From Gardnerella greenwoodii 00703Dmash (lineage in GTDB: Bacteria; Actinomycetota; Actinomycetes; Actinomycetales; Bifidobacteriaceae): 64,000 nt of DNA. Both the position numbers and the translations under genes were made by a program. The notes under the pieces are model-generated. The model had not been told where the DNA came from and did not search any database. It saw only the letters and a program-made list of their open reading frames with translations. Positions 54,435-62,855 of this stretch are shown piece by piece (the stretch's first letter is position 1; every line of letters starts with the position of its first letter). The stretch is taken from the NCBI RefSeq assembly GCF_000263635.1, contig NZ_ADEV01000003.1, positions 1-64,000 of the forward strand. Reading direction: 5' to 3'.

Positions 54435-56537
54435 ATGACTAAGGCAACGAGTGCAGAAACTAAAGAAACGCAAGAAATGCAAAATGTTAGCAGCGCAAAT
54501 AGCAGCAACGAGGGCTGGGAAGTTGTAAATCGCGTTGTTTACCCGGTAAAAGACGCGGAAATTACTATGCCGCTTTACGTAATTCCGTGGCATCGCTCCT
54601 ACTTGCAGCGCACTGTGCTCGATCCTCGCATGAACACGCGCGCAATCGATATAAATAATCTAAATCTCACTGATTTTAAAAAGCTTCTTGCAGACACTAG
54701 CAGCCACCTGACAAACGTTGAAACTCAAGGCGTTTGCACTGTTCTTTCGCGCAACTCACTTTGCGTTGATGCCGGAAAACACGTGTCTCTTTGCACTTTC
54801 TTTAACGCTTTTCCTGCAAGCTATTGGCAGCATTGGACGCGCGTAAAAACTGTTAAATTTACTGCTCTTGTTGAAGGCGAAGGCGAGTTGCAGCTTATGC
54901 GCTCGACCGGTCGCGGACTTACGTATCCGGTGCAAAAGTTTGAGTTTGATTCAGCTAAGCAGAAGACAGCGCAATCTGCTCAAATTATTAGCTACGAAAT
55001 TCCTATGACAGGTCTTGCAGACGGCGGATATTTTTGGTTTGATGCGAAAGCAGGCGATTCTAGCCGCTTTACTGTTAGCAATGCTGAGTGGAGCGTGCCG
55101 TGCGCAAATAAAGTGCAATCAGGCAAAAAGTCGCAATCAAATAGCACTTTTTCTATTGCTATTACTACGTTTAATCGCCCTTCATACTGCCACAATCAGC
55201 TGAAGGCAATAGCAGAAAACAAAGCACTTCGCTCGCGACTTGACACAATTTATTGCACAGATCAGGGCACGGATTTAGTTAAAAATCAGCCTGGATTTGA
55301 CGAAACAAGCGAAAATCTTGGCAGTCAGCTTACCTACATTCAGCAGGCTAATTTAGGCGGTTCCGGCGGATTCTCGCGCGGCATGTTTGAAACGCTTAAA
55401 GCCGGCAAAAGCAGCTACACTATGCTTCTTGACGACGATGCAATCAGCGAAACCGAGTGCATTCTTCGCGCGCTTCAGTTTGCTGACTACACAATTAAGC
55501 CAGCTATTATTGGCGGCGGAATGCTTCACTTGGACAATCGCACGGTGCTTTACACTCAAGGCGAGCGTTTTACACGCAACAATGTGTGGATGAAGCCTTC
55601 GCAGAATCTTGATTACAATCATGATTTTGCTGCGATTACTTTGCAGGATTGCCCAGAGCGTCACCAGCGAATTGACACGGATTACAACGGTTGGTGGATG
55701 AGTCTTATTCCTACTGCGATTATGAAGGAAATTGGGCTTTCATTGCCTGTGTTTATTAAATTTGACGACACTGAATATTCGATTAGAGCGCTTGAGCACG
55801 GGTATCACACGATTTGCCTGCCGGGAGTGGCGGTTTGGCATCAGGCTTGGCACGATAAAGATCCTTCTCGCACTTGGGAAGAGTACTTCTTCCAGCGCAA
55901 TCGTTGGATTTGTGGATTGCTTCATTGCACTCAGCCAAGCTTGCGTTTTGCGATTGAAATGCTTAGAAGCGACTTAGCTTCCGGCTTAAAACTTGCGTAT
56001 TCTGCTATGCAATTGCATCATATGGGATTGCAGGATATTTTGCTAGGGCCTCAATATATTGTTGATTCGATGCCGCAAAAGCTTGGCGAGGTTCGTAAAG
56101 CGCGCCAAGCCTTTAGTGATACGCAGCCTGTAAGTGACGAAGCGCTTATTAGTGAGGTTTTGCGCGAGCACGTAAGTCCGTTTACTGCGCACGACGCTAA
56201 GGCTTTGCGTAAAGCGCAGAAGCGCGCTACGATTAAGGCTTTGTTTGCGCACGAAAAGCATGCGAAGAATCCTCGTCCGGAAGTTGCGATTCCAGCGCAA
56301 GACGTTTCTTGGCCTTCGTTTGTGGGAGTTAATACTGCAATTGTTACGGCTCCAGATGGCACTACGCTGAATCTTTTCCAGCGAGATAGCAAGTTATTCC
56401 GTAAAATGTTGCGCGCGGACGTATTTTTGGCGTTAAAAATGTTGCGTAAGTGGAAGAAGCTTTCGAGAGAGTATCGCAGCTACGATATGGCGAGCGTTGA
56501 AAGTTGGGAGCAGATCTTCCGAGCCGCTAATAAGTAA
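54435..56537 (+). CDS. GlfT2-like galactofuranosyltransferase
   Basis: About 700 residues. N-terminal beta-rich domain (1-230) with PLYVIPWHRSYLQR, then a GT-A domain with STFSIAITTFNRPSYC, NLGGSGGFSRGM, the DDDAISETE DxD motif and the late DKDPSRTWEEYFFQRNRW, then a helical C-terminal region. This layout fits GlfT2-type enzymes that add galactofuranose from UDP-Galf, in keeping with glf next door. An ATG at 54426 is in frame, but it lies inside the -10 hexamer, so the start is taken as 54435. Confidence 0.88.
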   Translation: MTKATSAETKETQEMQNVSSANSSNEGWEVVNRVVYPVKDAEITMPLYVIPWHRSYLQRTVLDPRMNTRAIDINNLNLTDFKKLLADTSSHLTNVETQGVCTVLSRNSLCVDAGKHVSLCTFFNAFPASYWQHWTRVKTVKFTALVEGEGELQLMRSTGRGLTYPVQKFEFDSAKQKTAQSAQIISYEIPMTGLADGGYFWFDAKAGDSSRFTVSNAEWSVPCANKVQSGKKSQSNSTFSIAITTFNRPSYCHNQLKAIAENKALRSRLDTIYCTDQGTDLVKNQPGFDETSENLGSQLTYIQQANLGGSGGFSRGMFETLKAGKSSYTMLLDDDAISETECILRALQFADYTIKPAIIGGGMLHLDNRTVLYTQGERFTRNNVWMKPSQNLDYNHDFAAITLQDCPERHQRIDTDYNGWWMSLIPTAIMKEIGLSLPVFIKFDDTEYSIRALEHGYHTICLPGVAVWHQAWHDKDPSRTWEEYFFQRNRWICGLLHCTQPSLRFAIEMLRSDLASGLKLAYSAMQLHHMGLQDILLGPQYIVDSMPQKLGEVRKARQAFSDTQPVSDEALISEVLREHVSPFTAHDAKALRKAQKRATIKALFAHEKHAKNPRPEVAIPAQDVSWPSFVGVNTAIVTAPDGTTLNLFQRDSKLFRKMLRADVFLALKMLRKWKKLSREYRSYDMASVESWEQIFRAANK

Positions 56538-56548
56538 CAGTGACATCA

Positions 56549-56637
56549 GAAACATTTGCCGGTAATTTTCCGGCAAATGTGGTCAAATGCAGCCAAAACG
56601 ACCACAAACGCCGGAAAAATACACGGCAAATGTTTCA
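56549..56637. repeat. Dispersed intergenic palindromic repeat family, copy C
   Basis: A perfect ACATTTGCCGG/CCGGCAAATGT palindrome (56552-56580) is followed by ACAAACGCCGG and ACACGGCAAATGTTT. The end overlaps the stop of the ABC ATPase gene (56635-56637). On plus it may also terminate the GlfT2-like gene. Confidence 0.75.
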
Positions 56638-57921
56638 CGAAACCTGCTTAATCGTCATCGCGCGATCGCTTAGCAAAGCATAGTCGCGATTTCGACTATC
56701 TCTAATCACAAACGTACAAGCGTTAGCATCCACTGCCACAGCAAGCAAATCCGTGTAATCATCCTCAGTTGGGCTAGGCGTACGCAAGGAAGTAAAAAGC
56801 GTAAACTCGCCATTATTAAACAAATTTAACGGCATTTCAAAATTCACTATTTGATGCCCGCGCTTCTGCATTTTCAGCACTTTAGAGCCGGTATCGTAAG
56901 TAATTCCGCCGCGACGAATGTCGTGCAAAGCAATCGCCAAGTAAAAATCACCTGGCTCATCGTACTGATATTCCACAGCAAAACGGAAAGTATCGCTGCT
57001 CTTGTAAATCTTGTCTTCTAAAGCATAGGTTCTAAGCAGTGGGCACTTTGCATTCAAGCCCTGCGCATACTGCCCCTTACCTAGCTTCTCGCCAAGCTTA
57101 TTCTGCTTTTCGCGCTCTGCCTCAATATTTGCCAAAGTGTACTGATCTGCCACGGACTCAGTGTTTCCAATCGCCGCAACTTCCCCATCGCTAATCATCA
57201 TTGCGCGCGTGCAATATCGCTTTACAGCATTCATATCGTGCGTAACAAGAATAACGGTTTTAGTTGGATCTTTGCGAATATCTGTAAAGAACGCATCGCA
57301 CTTGCGCTGGAAAGCTTCGTCGCCAACGGCCAAAACTTCGTCAAGAACTAAAATATCTCCCTGCGCTTTAATTGCCACAGAAAACGCCAAGCGAACTTGC
57401 ATTCCAGAAGAGTAATTCTTTAATTTTTGATCCATAAAGTCTTCAAGCTCGGCAAATTCCACAATATCGTCGTACATTGCGTCAATTTCTGCGCGAGTAA
57501 AGCCGAGCAGCGCTCCGTTAAGATACACGTTTTCGCGGCCGGTAAGCTCCGGGTTAAAGCCCACTCCAAGCTCAATAAACGGCACGAGCTTGCCTTTTAC
57601 TTTTACGCTTCCAGTATTTGGATAGTAGATTTGCGAAATAATTTTTAAGAGGGTTGATTTGCCGCCGCCGTTTCGTCCGACTATGCCAAAGAATTCGCCG
57701 CGATGCACGTTAAAGCTTATGTCTTTAAGAACGTTTTGGATTTTGTAGCCTTTAATACCTTTAGTAAGATTTATAAACGCTTGCTTTAAGCCTGTTGCTT
57801 GCTCGGTTGGTAGCTTAAAATATTTTCCTACGTGATTGACCGATAAAACAATATCGTCTTCGCGCACAGCATCTTGCGCCGCTTCTTTCGCTTCCGCCGC
57901 TTCTTCCTGCAACTTACTCAT
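56635..57921 (-). CDS. Polysaccharide ABC exporter ATP-binding protein (Wzt-like) with C-terminal sugar-binding domain
   Basis: About 428 residues from the ATG at 57921 (GGGGAAG upstream). A charged helix precedes the ABC domain, which has Walker A GRNGGGKSTLL, YSSGMQVRLAFSVAI signature, Walker B ILVLDEVLAVGDE and VTHDMNAVK. The ELGVGFNPELTGRENVYLN sequence is characteristic of Wzt/TagH exporters. Residues about 265-428 form a beta-rich domain of the Wzt-C type that recognises the end of the glycan. Pairs with the permease gene upstream. Confidence 0.9.
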   Translation of the reverse strand: MSKLQEEAAEAKEAAQDAVREDDIVLSVNHVGKYFKLPTEQATGLKQAFINLTKGIKGYKIQNVLKDISFNVHRGEFFGIVGRNGGGKSTLLKIISQIYYPNTGSVKVKGKLVPFIELGVGFNPELTGRENVYLNGALLGFTRAEIDAMYDDIVEFAELEDFMDQKLKNYSSGMQVRLAFSVAIKAQGDILVLDEVLAVGDEAFQRKCDAFFTDIRKDPTKTVILVTHDMNAVKRYCTRAMMISDGEVAAIGNTESVADQYTLANIEAEREKQNKLGEKLGKGQYAQGLNAKCPLLRTYALEDKIYKSSDTFRFAVEYQYDEPGDFYLAIALHDIRRGGITYDTGSKVLKMQKRGHQIVNFEMPLNLFNNGEFTLFTSLRTPSPTEDDYTDLLAVAVDANACTFVIRDSRNRDYALLSDRAMTIKQVS

Positions 57922-57983
57922 AAACTCCACTTCCCCATCGTAACTTTCATAAATATCGTAAAATTTTTCGTAAATTTAGTATG

Positions 57984-58820
57984 CTACATAATTTCTACGA
58001 AAGTGCGACTATTTTTTCGGAATATATACACTCCAAGCCACACTATTAGCACGGTAAGCAAAAGCGGCACGCAAGACATCCACGAGAATCCAAATTCACT
58101 CCACACAGTTGGCTGCGTTTCTGGAGCCAACATATTGTGTCGCATATCTTGAATACATTGCGCTATAGGATTAAGCAGCTCAAGTTTTGCAAGAACCGCA
58201 AAAATGCCGCCCTTATTAATCACGTAACTAAGCGGATAAATAATTGGCATTCCGTAAAACAGCAGCTGCTGAGCTACTTCCCAAATATGCAAAATATCGC
58301 GGAAGAACACATACATAGTAGACATTATTAGTGCCATTCCGATTGCAATTGCATAAAGCTGAATCAAACTTATTGGAAGCAGAATCACTCTCCACGTAAA
58401 ATGCACTCCGCCAATAATCGCAAAAATAAGCACGACTACTAAGTTGATTAAGAAGCTTATTAAAGATCCAACCGTTGCCGAAACCACCACAATGTAGTTT
58501 GGGAAATGGATTTTGCGCAGCAAATCGCCGCGATCAACAAGCGAGCGCAATCCAATCGAAGTGGATTCTTGCACAAACTGCCACGCGCTAATTCCCATCA
58601 AAAGAACCACAGGGTATGTTGGCGTGCCGTCTGTCATTCGCAAAAACTTGCCAAAAATAAGGTACATAACGCAAAACATCATCAACGGCTTCAACGCCGA
58701 CCACGCTACACCCAAGAAAGAGCCTTGGTAGCGCAGCTTAAAATCGGTTTTTACTAAACCGCGAAGCACGATATTTGCATACGCGTACTTTTTACGACAA
58801 CGAGCCATGAGATTTTTCAC
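57984..58820 (-). CDS. Polysaccharide ABC exporter permease (Wzm-like)
   Basis: 278 residues, six membrane segments, no other domain. TDFKLRYQGSFLGVAWSALKPLMMF is typical of Wzm/TagG. I take GTG at 58820 as the start because it lies exactly 7 nt after the extended -10 TGA-TATTAT; the ATG four codons later has no support. Partner of the Wzt-like gene, 62 bp away. Confidence 0.88.
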   Translation of the reverse strand: MKNLMARCRKKYAYANIVLRGLVKTDFKLRYQGSFLGVAWSALKPLMMFCVMYLIFGKFLRMTDGTPTYPVVLLMGISAWQFVQESTSIGLRSLVDRGDLLRKIHFPNYIVVVSATVGSLISFLINLVVVLIFAIIGGVHFTWRVILLPISLIQLYAIAIGMALIMSTMYVFFRDILHIWEVAQQLLFYGMPIIYPLSYVINKGGIFAVLAKLELLNPIAQCIQDMRHNMLAPETQPTVWSEFGFSWMSCVPLLLTVLIVWLGVYIFRKNSRTFVEIM

Positions 58821-58827
58821 GCTCTTA

Positions 58828-58833
58828 ATAATA
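58828..58833 (-). promoter_or_regulatory. Extended -10 (TGA-TATTAT), leaderless promoter of the Wzm-like gene
   Basis: TATTAT preceded by TGA is followed by TAAGAGC (seven bases) and GTG. Confidence 0.55.
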
Positions 58834-58976
58834 TCAGTTATGTTGTAATTGAAATGATACTTTAGCCAAAACGAGCTTATTGACGAAACGAGCTTATAGC
58901 TGAAAATAGGCTTTAGTTAAGACGATTGCGCGCCACATTTGAATACGCTAAATCAACACTAATAAACCACTTATGC

Positions 58977-58982
58977 TAACAT
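58977..58982 (+). promoter_or_regulatory. Extended -10 (TGC-TAACAT), leaderless promoter of the two-domain GT gene
   Basis: TAACAT preceded by TGC is followed by CGTACGT (seven bases) and ATG; there is no ribosome-binding site. Confidence 0.55.
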
Positions 58983-58989
58983 CGTACGT

Positions 58990-61377
58990 ATGCCGAAAGT
59001 ATCGATTATTGTTCCAATTTATAACGTTGAAGCCTTTTTACCAGAATGTTTAGAGTCTATTAAAAATCAAACTTTTAAAGATTGGGAATGTTTGATGTTT
59101 TCGGATGGAAGCAAAGATGGTTCCATCGATATTATGAAGTCTTTTGCCAAAGAAGACAGTCGCTTTGTGGTAATTGAAAAAGAAAACGAGGGCTACGGAG
59201 CTACTTGCAATCGCGGTTTGGAACGCGCTAAAGGCGAGTGGATTAGCATTATTGAGCCGGATGATTTTATTGATCCGCATATGTATGAGCGTTTGCTAAG
59301 TAATGTTGAGATTGCTGGAAAAAATTCTGGCGAAAACGGCGAAACCGGCGAAACCCTCGATATTATCAAAGGTGGATACTGGCTTTTTTACGACGGCAAA
59401 GATGGCTATAAGTCGGCTGTAGAAACTCCAAACTTGTGCTATTTCATGCCTGAGCATCGCACTATTTTTAATCTTGGCGAATTTGCTGAGCCTTTTTATC
59501 ATCATCCTTCTATTTGGTCCGCGCTTTACCGAAAAGATTTTCTTAACGGCAATAACCGCAATCACGAAATCATACGTTTTAAGCCGATTCCTGGAGCCGG
59601 CTGGACGGATAATCCTTTCTTTGCGCAAACAATGGTTTTGGCGAATAAAATCTGCTGGAATCCTGGAAAGTACTACTATTATCGTCAAACTAATCCGGGC
59701 GCATCTAGCCTATTGAAAGATTTCCATCTTCCTTTCGACCGTTTGCGAGATATGCGCGAGTTTCTTAGTAAGCAGAATGTTTCTCGCGAAATTTTGCACG
59801 CTTTTTATTCGCGCGAATTTGATTACGTAAACTCCTTGATTACAGAGTTTGGTTTTGACGATAAGAATCCAGAAATCCGCAAGCTTATTTATGAAGTTTT
59901 TAGTTCCATGGATTCAAAAGAAGTTTTCCTTATGGCATCACGCCTTAAGCCAGAATTTATGGATTATTACATGGATTTCCTCGGCTCGTCCTACGAAGTT
60001 AAGCCACAAAAAGCAGAGGCGAATCCTAAGCTTTCGCTCGTAATATTTACGCATAATGCTCATTCTTGGATTGTTGATTCGCTTAAAGCTTGCAGCTCAA
60101 TAAGCGGTATTCCTTGCGAATTTATTATTGTTGACTCTCATTCAAACGACAGTACGCTTGCAATTGCCCAAAAGTTTACTAGCAAAGATAAGCGTTTTAC
60201 AATTCAGTCGCATGAAGATACAGCAAGTATTAAAGATATGCTTGCTAAAGCAATTTCGAGCGTGCGCGGCACATACACAATGTTTATGCCTTCAAGCTAC
60301 ATAATTAACGAAAAAGTGATATGCGAAGCACTAAATCAGGTGCAGTATTATAACGAAATTTGTGCAAAAGATAATGAAACCGCGGCTAAAGACGCTAGTA
60401 AAACAGCCAGCGTCGACCTCGCTTTCTTCAACAATAAAAGCAAACACAGCGATTATTTGATTGATTGTGCGTTAAAAAATAGCGCAAAAACTAAAGAATC
60501 TAATATTTTGCAGCAGCAGTTTATTATGCCAACAAATTCGGAAGATGCTAATAAAGACGTAAGTTACGGTCTTTATAAAGCTAGCGATATTTCGGAACTT
60601 TTGTTAGACAGCTGCTACAGTTACGGCTGGCAAAAGATTTGGCGAACCGACTTTTTGAAAGCTTCTAAAGCTGAAGCTGGAGAACACGATTTGCCTTCAA
60701 CTTTAATGACTTTTACAACTCGCGCAGCATTAAAAGCACAGAAAATACTGTATTGCGATTTGTCTAAAACTTACGAAGATGCTTATGGAAGATTCAGCGT
60801 TGGAGCTGACGAAGGATTCGAAAACCTTCACCGCACTAATATTCCAGAAAACTTCTGGCTTTCTATTGAGCATCACGCTACTCAAGATGAAGCACCTCTT
60901 GAAGTTGATTCTGTGATTGAAACCGGAGAATGGCTTAAAAGCGAAGGCTTGCTTGATCAGTACAATCGCGGATACGTAAATTCGCTTGTGAACAGTTTTG
61001 TTCACGACTGCCATACGCGAGTAACGTCTGAATCTTTGGCAGATATTATTCACAATAAGCTTCAGACAGTGCTGCAAATTATGGATTATGATCAAATTTC
61101 TAAGAATTTGCCAAGCTACTTCTACGACGAGCTTTCGTATAACGAATTCCAAAAGTTGCAACTAAATACCGCTTCACGCACTTTGTGGCTTAAAGAGCGC
61201 ATGCTTAAATTTGAGCGCAAAAGCAATACGTATAAGCAGGAAATTAGCAGTATTCGCACTTCTGCACGCTACGTTATTGGCGAGAAAATCGTGACGGCAG
61301 CAAAAAAGATAACTCTTCCTGTGTTTATTGCAAAATTGCAGAAAAAGTTCCGTCTTATGAGGCGAAATAGCAAATAA
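58990..61377 (+). CDS. Two-domain GT2 glycosyltransferase
   Basis: 795 residues. The first GT-A domain (1-235) is VSIIVPIYNVEAFLPECLESI with SDGSKDGS and EPDDFIDPH (DxD-like). The second domain (from about residue 348) starts LSLVIFTHNAHSWIVDSL with VDSHSNDST but lacks a clear DxD, so it may be inactive or bind only. A helical C-terminus ends in a Lys/Arg-rich tail, suggesting membrane association. Divergent to the Wzm/Wzt genes; likely builds the same exported glycan. Confidence 0.82.
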   Translation: MPKVSIIVPIYNVEAFLPECLESIKNQTFKDWECLMFSDGSKDGSIDIMKSFAKEDSRFVVIEKENEGYGATCNRGLERAKGEWISIIEPDDFIDPHMYERLLSNVEIAGKNSGENGETGETLDIIKGGYWLFYDGKDGYKSAVETPNLCYFMPEHRTIFNLGEFAEPFYHHPSIWSALYRKDFLNGNNRNHEIIRFKPIPGAGWTDNPFFAQTMVLANKICWNPGKYYYYRQTNPGASSLLKDFHLPFDRLRDMREFLSKQNVSREILHAFYSREFDYVNSLITEFGFDDKNPEIRKLIYEVFSSMDSKEVFLMASRLKPEFMDYYMDFLGSSYEVKPQKAEANPKLSLVIFTHNAHSWIVDSLKACSSISGIPCEFIIVDSHSNDSTLAIAQKFTSKDKRFTIQSHEDTASIKDMLAKAISSVRGTYTMFMPSSYIINEKVICEALNQVQYYNEICAKDNETAAKDASKTASVDLAFFNNKSKHSDYLIDCALKNSAKTKESNILQQQFIMPTNSEDANKDVSYGLYKASDISELLLDSCYSYGWQKIWRTDFLKASKAEAGEHDLPSTLMTFTTRAALKAQKILYCDLSKTYEDAYGRFSVGADEGFENLHRTNIPENFWLSIEHHATQDEAPLEVDSVIETGEWLKSEGLLDQYNRGYVNSLVNSFVHDCHTRVTSESLADIIHNKLQTVLQIMDYDQISKNLPSYFYDELSYNEFQKLQLNTASRTLWLKERMLKFERKSNTYKQEISSIRTSARYVIGEKIVTAAKKITLPVFIAKLQKKFRLMRRNSK

Positions 61378-61453
61378 TTTACTAAAGATAAGTGCAAGTG
61401 CGCGCGTACTTGCGTACACACCTACTTGCGTACCTACTTACGCATGTAAGAGT

Positions 61454-62587
61454 TTACTTAGCTGCGTAAGGATTTGTTGCTATATCTTCCTCAATCGCAT
61501 TTATAATGCACTGATTCTCAAGGCAATCGCGGCTAACATGCTGGAAGTGTGAGAACATGTCTGCTGGAAGCTGATAAATATTTCCGTAATAACCGTACAG
61601 AACTTTTTGCGCATCATTTGGCACGCATACCGAAGAATCTTCAAATTGATCTTGCTTTAGCGGGAACATGTTTTTGCAGCTAACCATGTATATGGATTCT
61701 GCATCAACATTATCAATACCGTAAATAACACCATAAGTTTCATTAGTTGAAGATTTAGAAATAATGTTTTCTTTTTGCGCAATTTCGCGATACTTTGTAA
61801 AAATACTTTCGATTTCGCTAGTAAACTTAGCACCGTCTTCACGATACCCGCCTTTAAGCCACTCATCATAGAATGGCTGCGAGCGCAAATCATCCTGCAA
61901 AGTTTTACGAATATCAATAAATCTGCGCCTAATCTGCTCATTGTACTCAGGCAAATAATCGTAGAAGAAAATATCTATAAAGCTAGGATTTTCAGGATTT
62001 TTGTAGCGCAAACGCAACTGCCTGCAGCATACGTAAGGATCAAAAACAAGAACTGCACGGTAGCGTTTCGACAATTTCTCATCATTTTTAAGAAGATTGA
62101 GTAAGGTATCAATATCTTCTCTAATCATTCCAAGATCAACATCATCATCCCACGGAATAAATCCGCGATGGCGAACAACACCAAGCAAAGTTCCAAAATC
62201 AGCCCAATATTGCAAATTATGTTCGCGCGCAATTTCGGCAAACTCATTTAAAAGACTAGCGCAACCGCGTTGAATAAGTCGCACGGAACCTGTTGCTTTA
62301 GGAAGCGAATAGTAAAAACGCTTACGCGCGTCCAAATCGCTTTCATTATCACGCCTGTAATTAGACCAACCTAAAAGTGACGAATGCTCACGATTCGTAA
62401 GCATATCAACGTGCAGCATACGCTGATTTTCTAGTATATGTACCAGCTGACCGTCGAGAATTTCCTGCATGCGAGTTAAGCGAGTCTGCAAATCGCCAAC
62501 TTGTGCGCGAAGATCTCTTATTGAACGCTTAGAGGAAGGACAACGGTCAATAAGCCCACGGAATAATCTACGAAATACGGACGCCAT
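61454..62587 (-). CDS. licD: LicD-family phosphotransferase
   Basis: 377 residues. A coiled-coil-like N-terminus (about 20-60) precedes the LicD core with YWADFGTLLGVVRHRGFIPWDD and DVDLGM, a nucleotidyltransferase-like metal-binding motif. The family transfers phosphocholine or related phospho-substituents to surface glycans. ATG at 62587 with AAGGTG upstream. Convergent to the GT gene, divergent to the LicC/LicA-like gene. Confidence 0.88.
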   Translation of the reverse strand: MASVFRRLFRGLIDRCPSSKRSIRDLRAQVGDLQTRLTRMQEILDGQLVHILENQRMLHVDMLTNREHSSLLGWSNYRRDNESDLDARKRFYYSLPKATGSVRLIQRGCASLLNEFAEIAREHNLQYWADFGTLLGVVRHRGFIPWDDDVDLGMIREDIDTLLNLLKNDEKLSKRYRAVLVFDPYVCCRQLRLRYKNPENPSFIDIFFYDYLPEYNEQIRRRFIDIRKTLQDDLRSQPFYDEWLKGGYREDGAKFTSEIESIFTKYREIAQKENIISKSSTNETYGVIYGIDNVDAESIYMVSCKNMFPLKQDQFEDSSVCVPNDAQKVLYGYYGNIYQLPADMFSHFQHVSRDCLENQCIINAIEEDIATNPYAAK

Positions 62588-62690
62588 AATTCACACCTTC
62601 TGTATGTTTCTCCACATTTACTCTCGATAAGTCATATGGTTATTCATTATATACGCTTTGTTGTTTGCGAGCGACCTATTCTTTACAACG

Positions 62691-62757
62691 CTGAGTAGTT
62701 TTGGCTGGATTTTTTGCGTAAAGGCGGCATAAACTACTCACTTCTGAGTAGTTTTGG
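62691..62757. repeat. Palindromic intergenic element with TGAGTAGTTT termini
   Basis: TGAGTAGTTT (62692-62701) and AAACTACTCA (62731-62740) face each other, and a second CTGAGTAGTTTTGG (62744-62757) repeats the first. AACTACTCA-CTTC-TGAGTAGTT makes a 9-bp hairpin with a 4-nt loop. A shorter copy lies at 33069-33093. Confidence 0.7.
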
Positions 62758-62818
62758 TCGTATTTAGATGCACGCTGTTCAAAATAAAGATTTAATAGCT
62801 ATTTTTGAACGCTTGTTA

Positions 62819-62824
62819 TATAAT
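62819..62824 (+). promoter_or_regulatory. Probable -10 TATAAT of the LicC/LicA-like gene
   Basis: TATAAT overlaps an in-frame ATG at 62823. The expected start of transcription near 62832 leaves about 24 nt of leader with AGTGAG before the ATG at 62856. No good -35. Confidence 0.4.
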
Positions 62825-62855
62825 GAACAAAACACCAATCACAAGTGAGATGCGC

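Noticed and set aside
58821..58989. tRNA or small RNA between the Wzm-like and GT genes
   Set aside because: Only a repeated AAACGAGCTTAT and the two leaderless promoters are present; no cloverleaf or strong hairpin.
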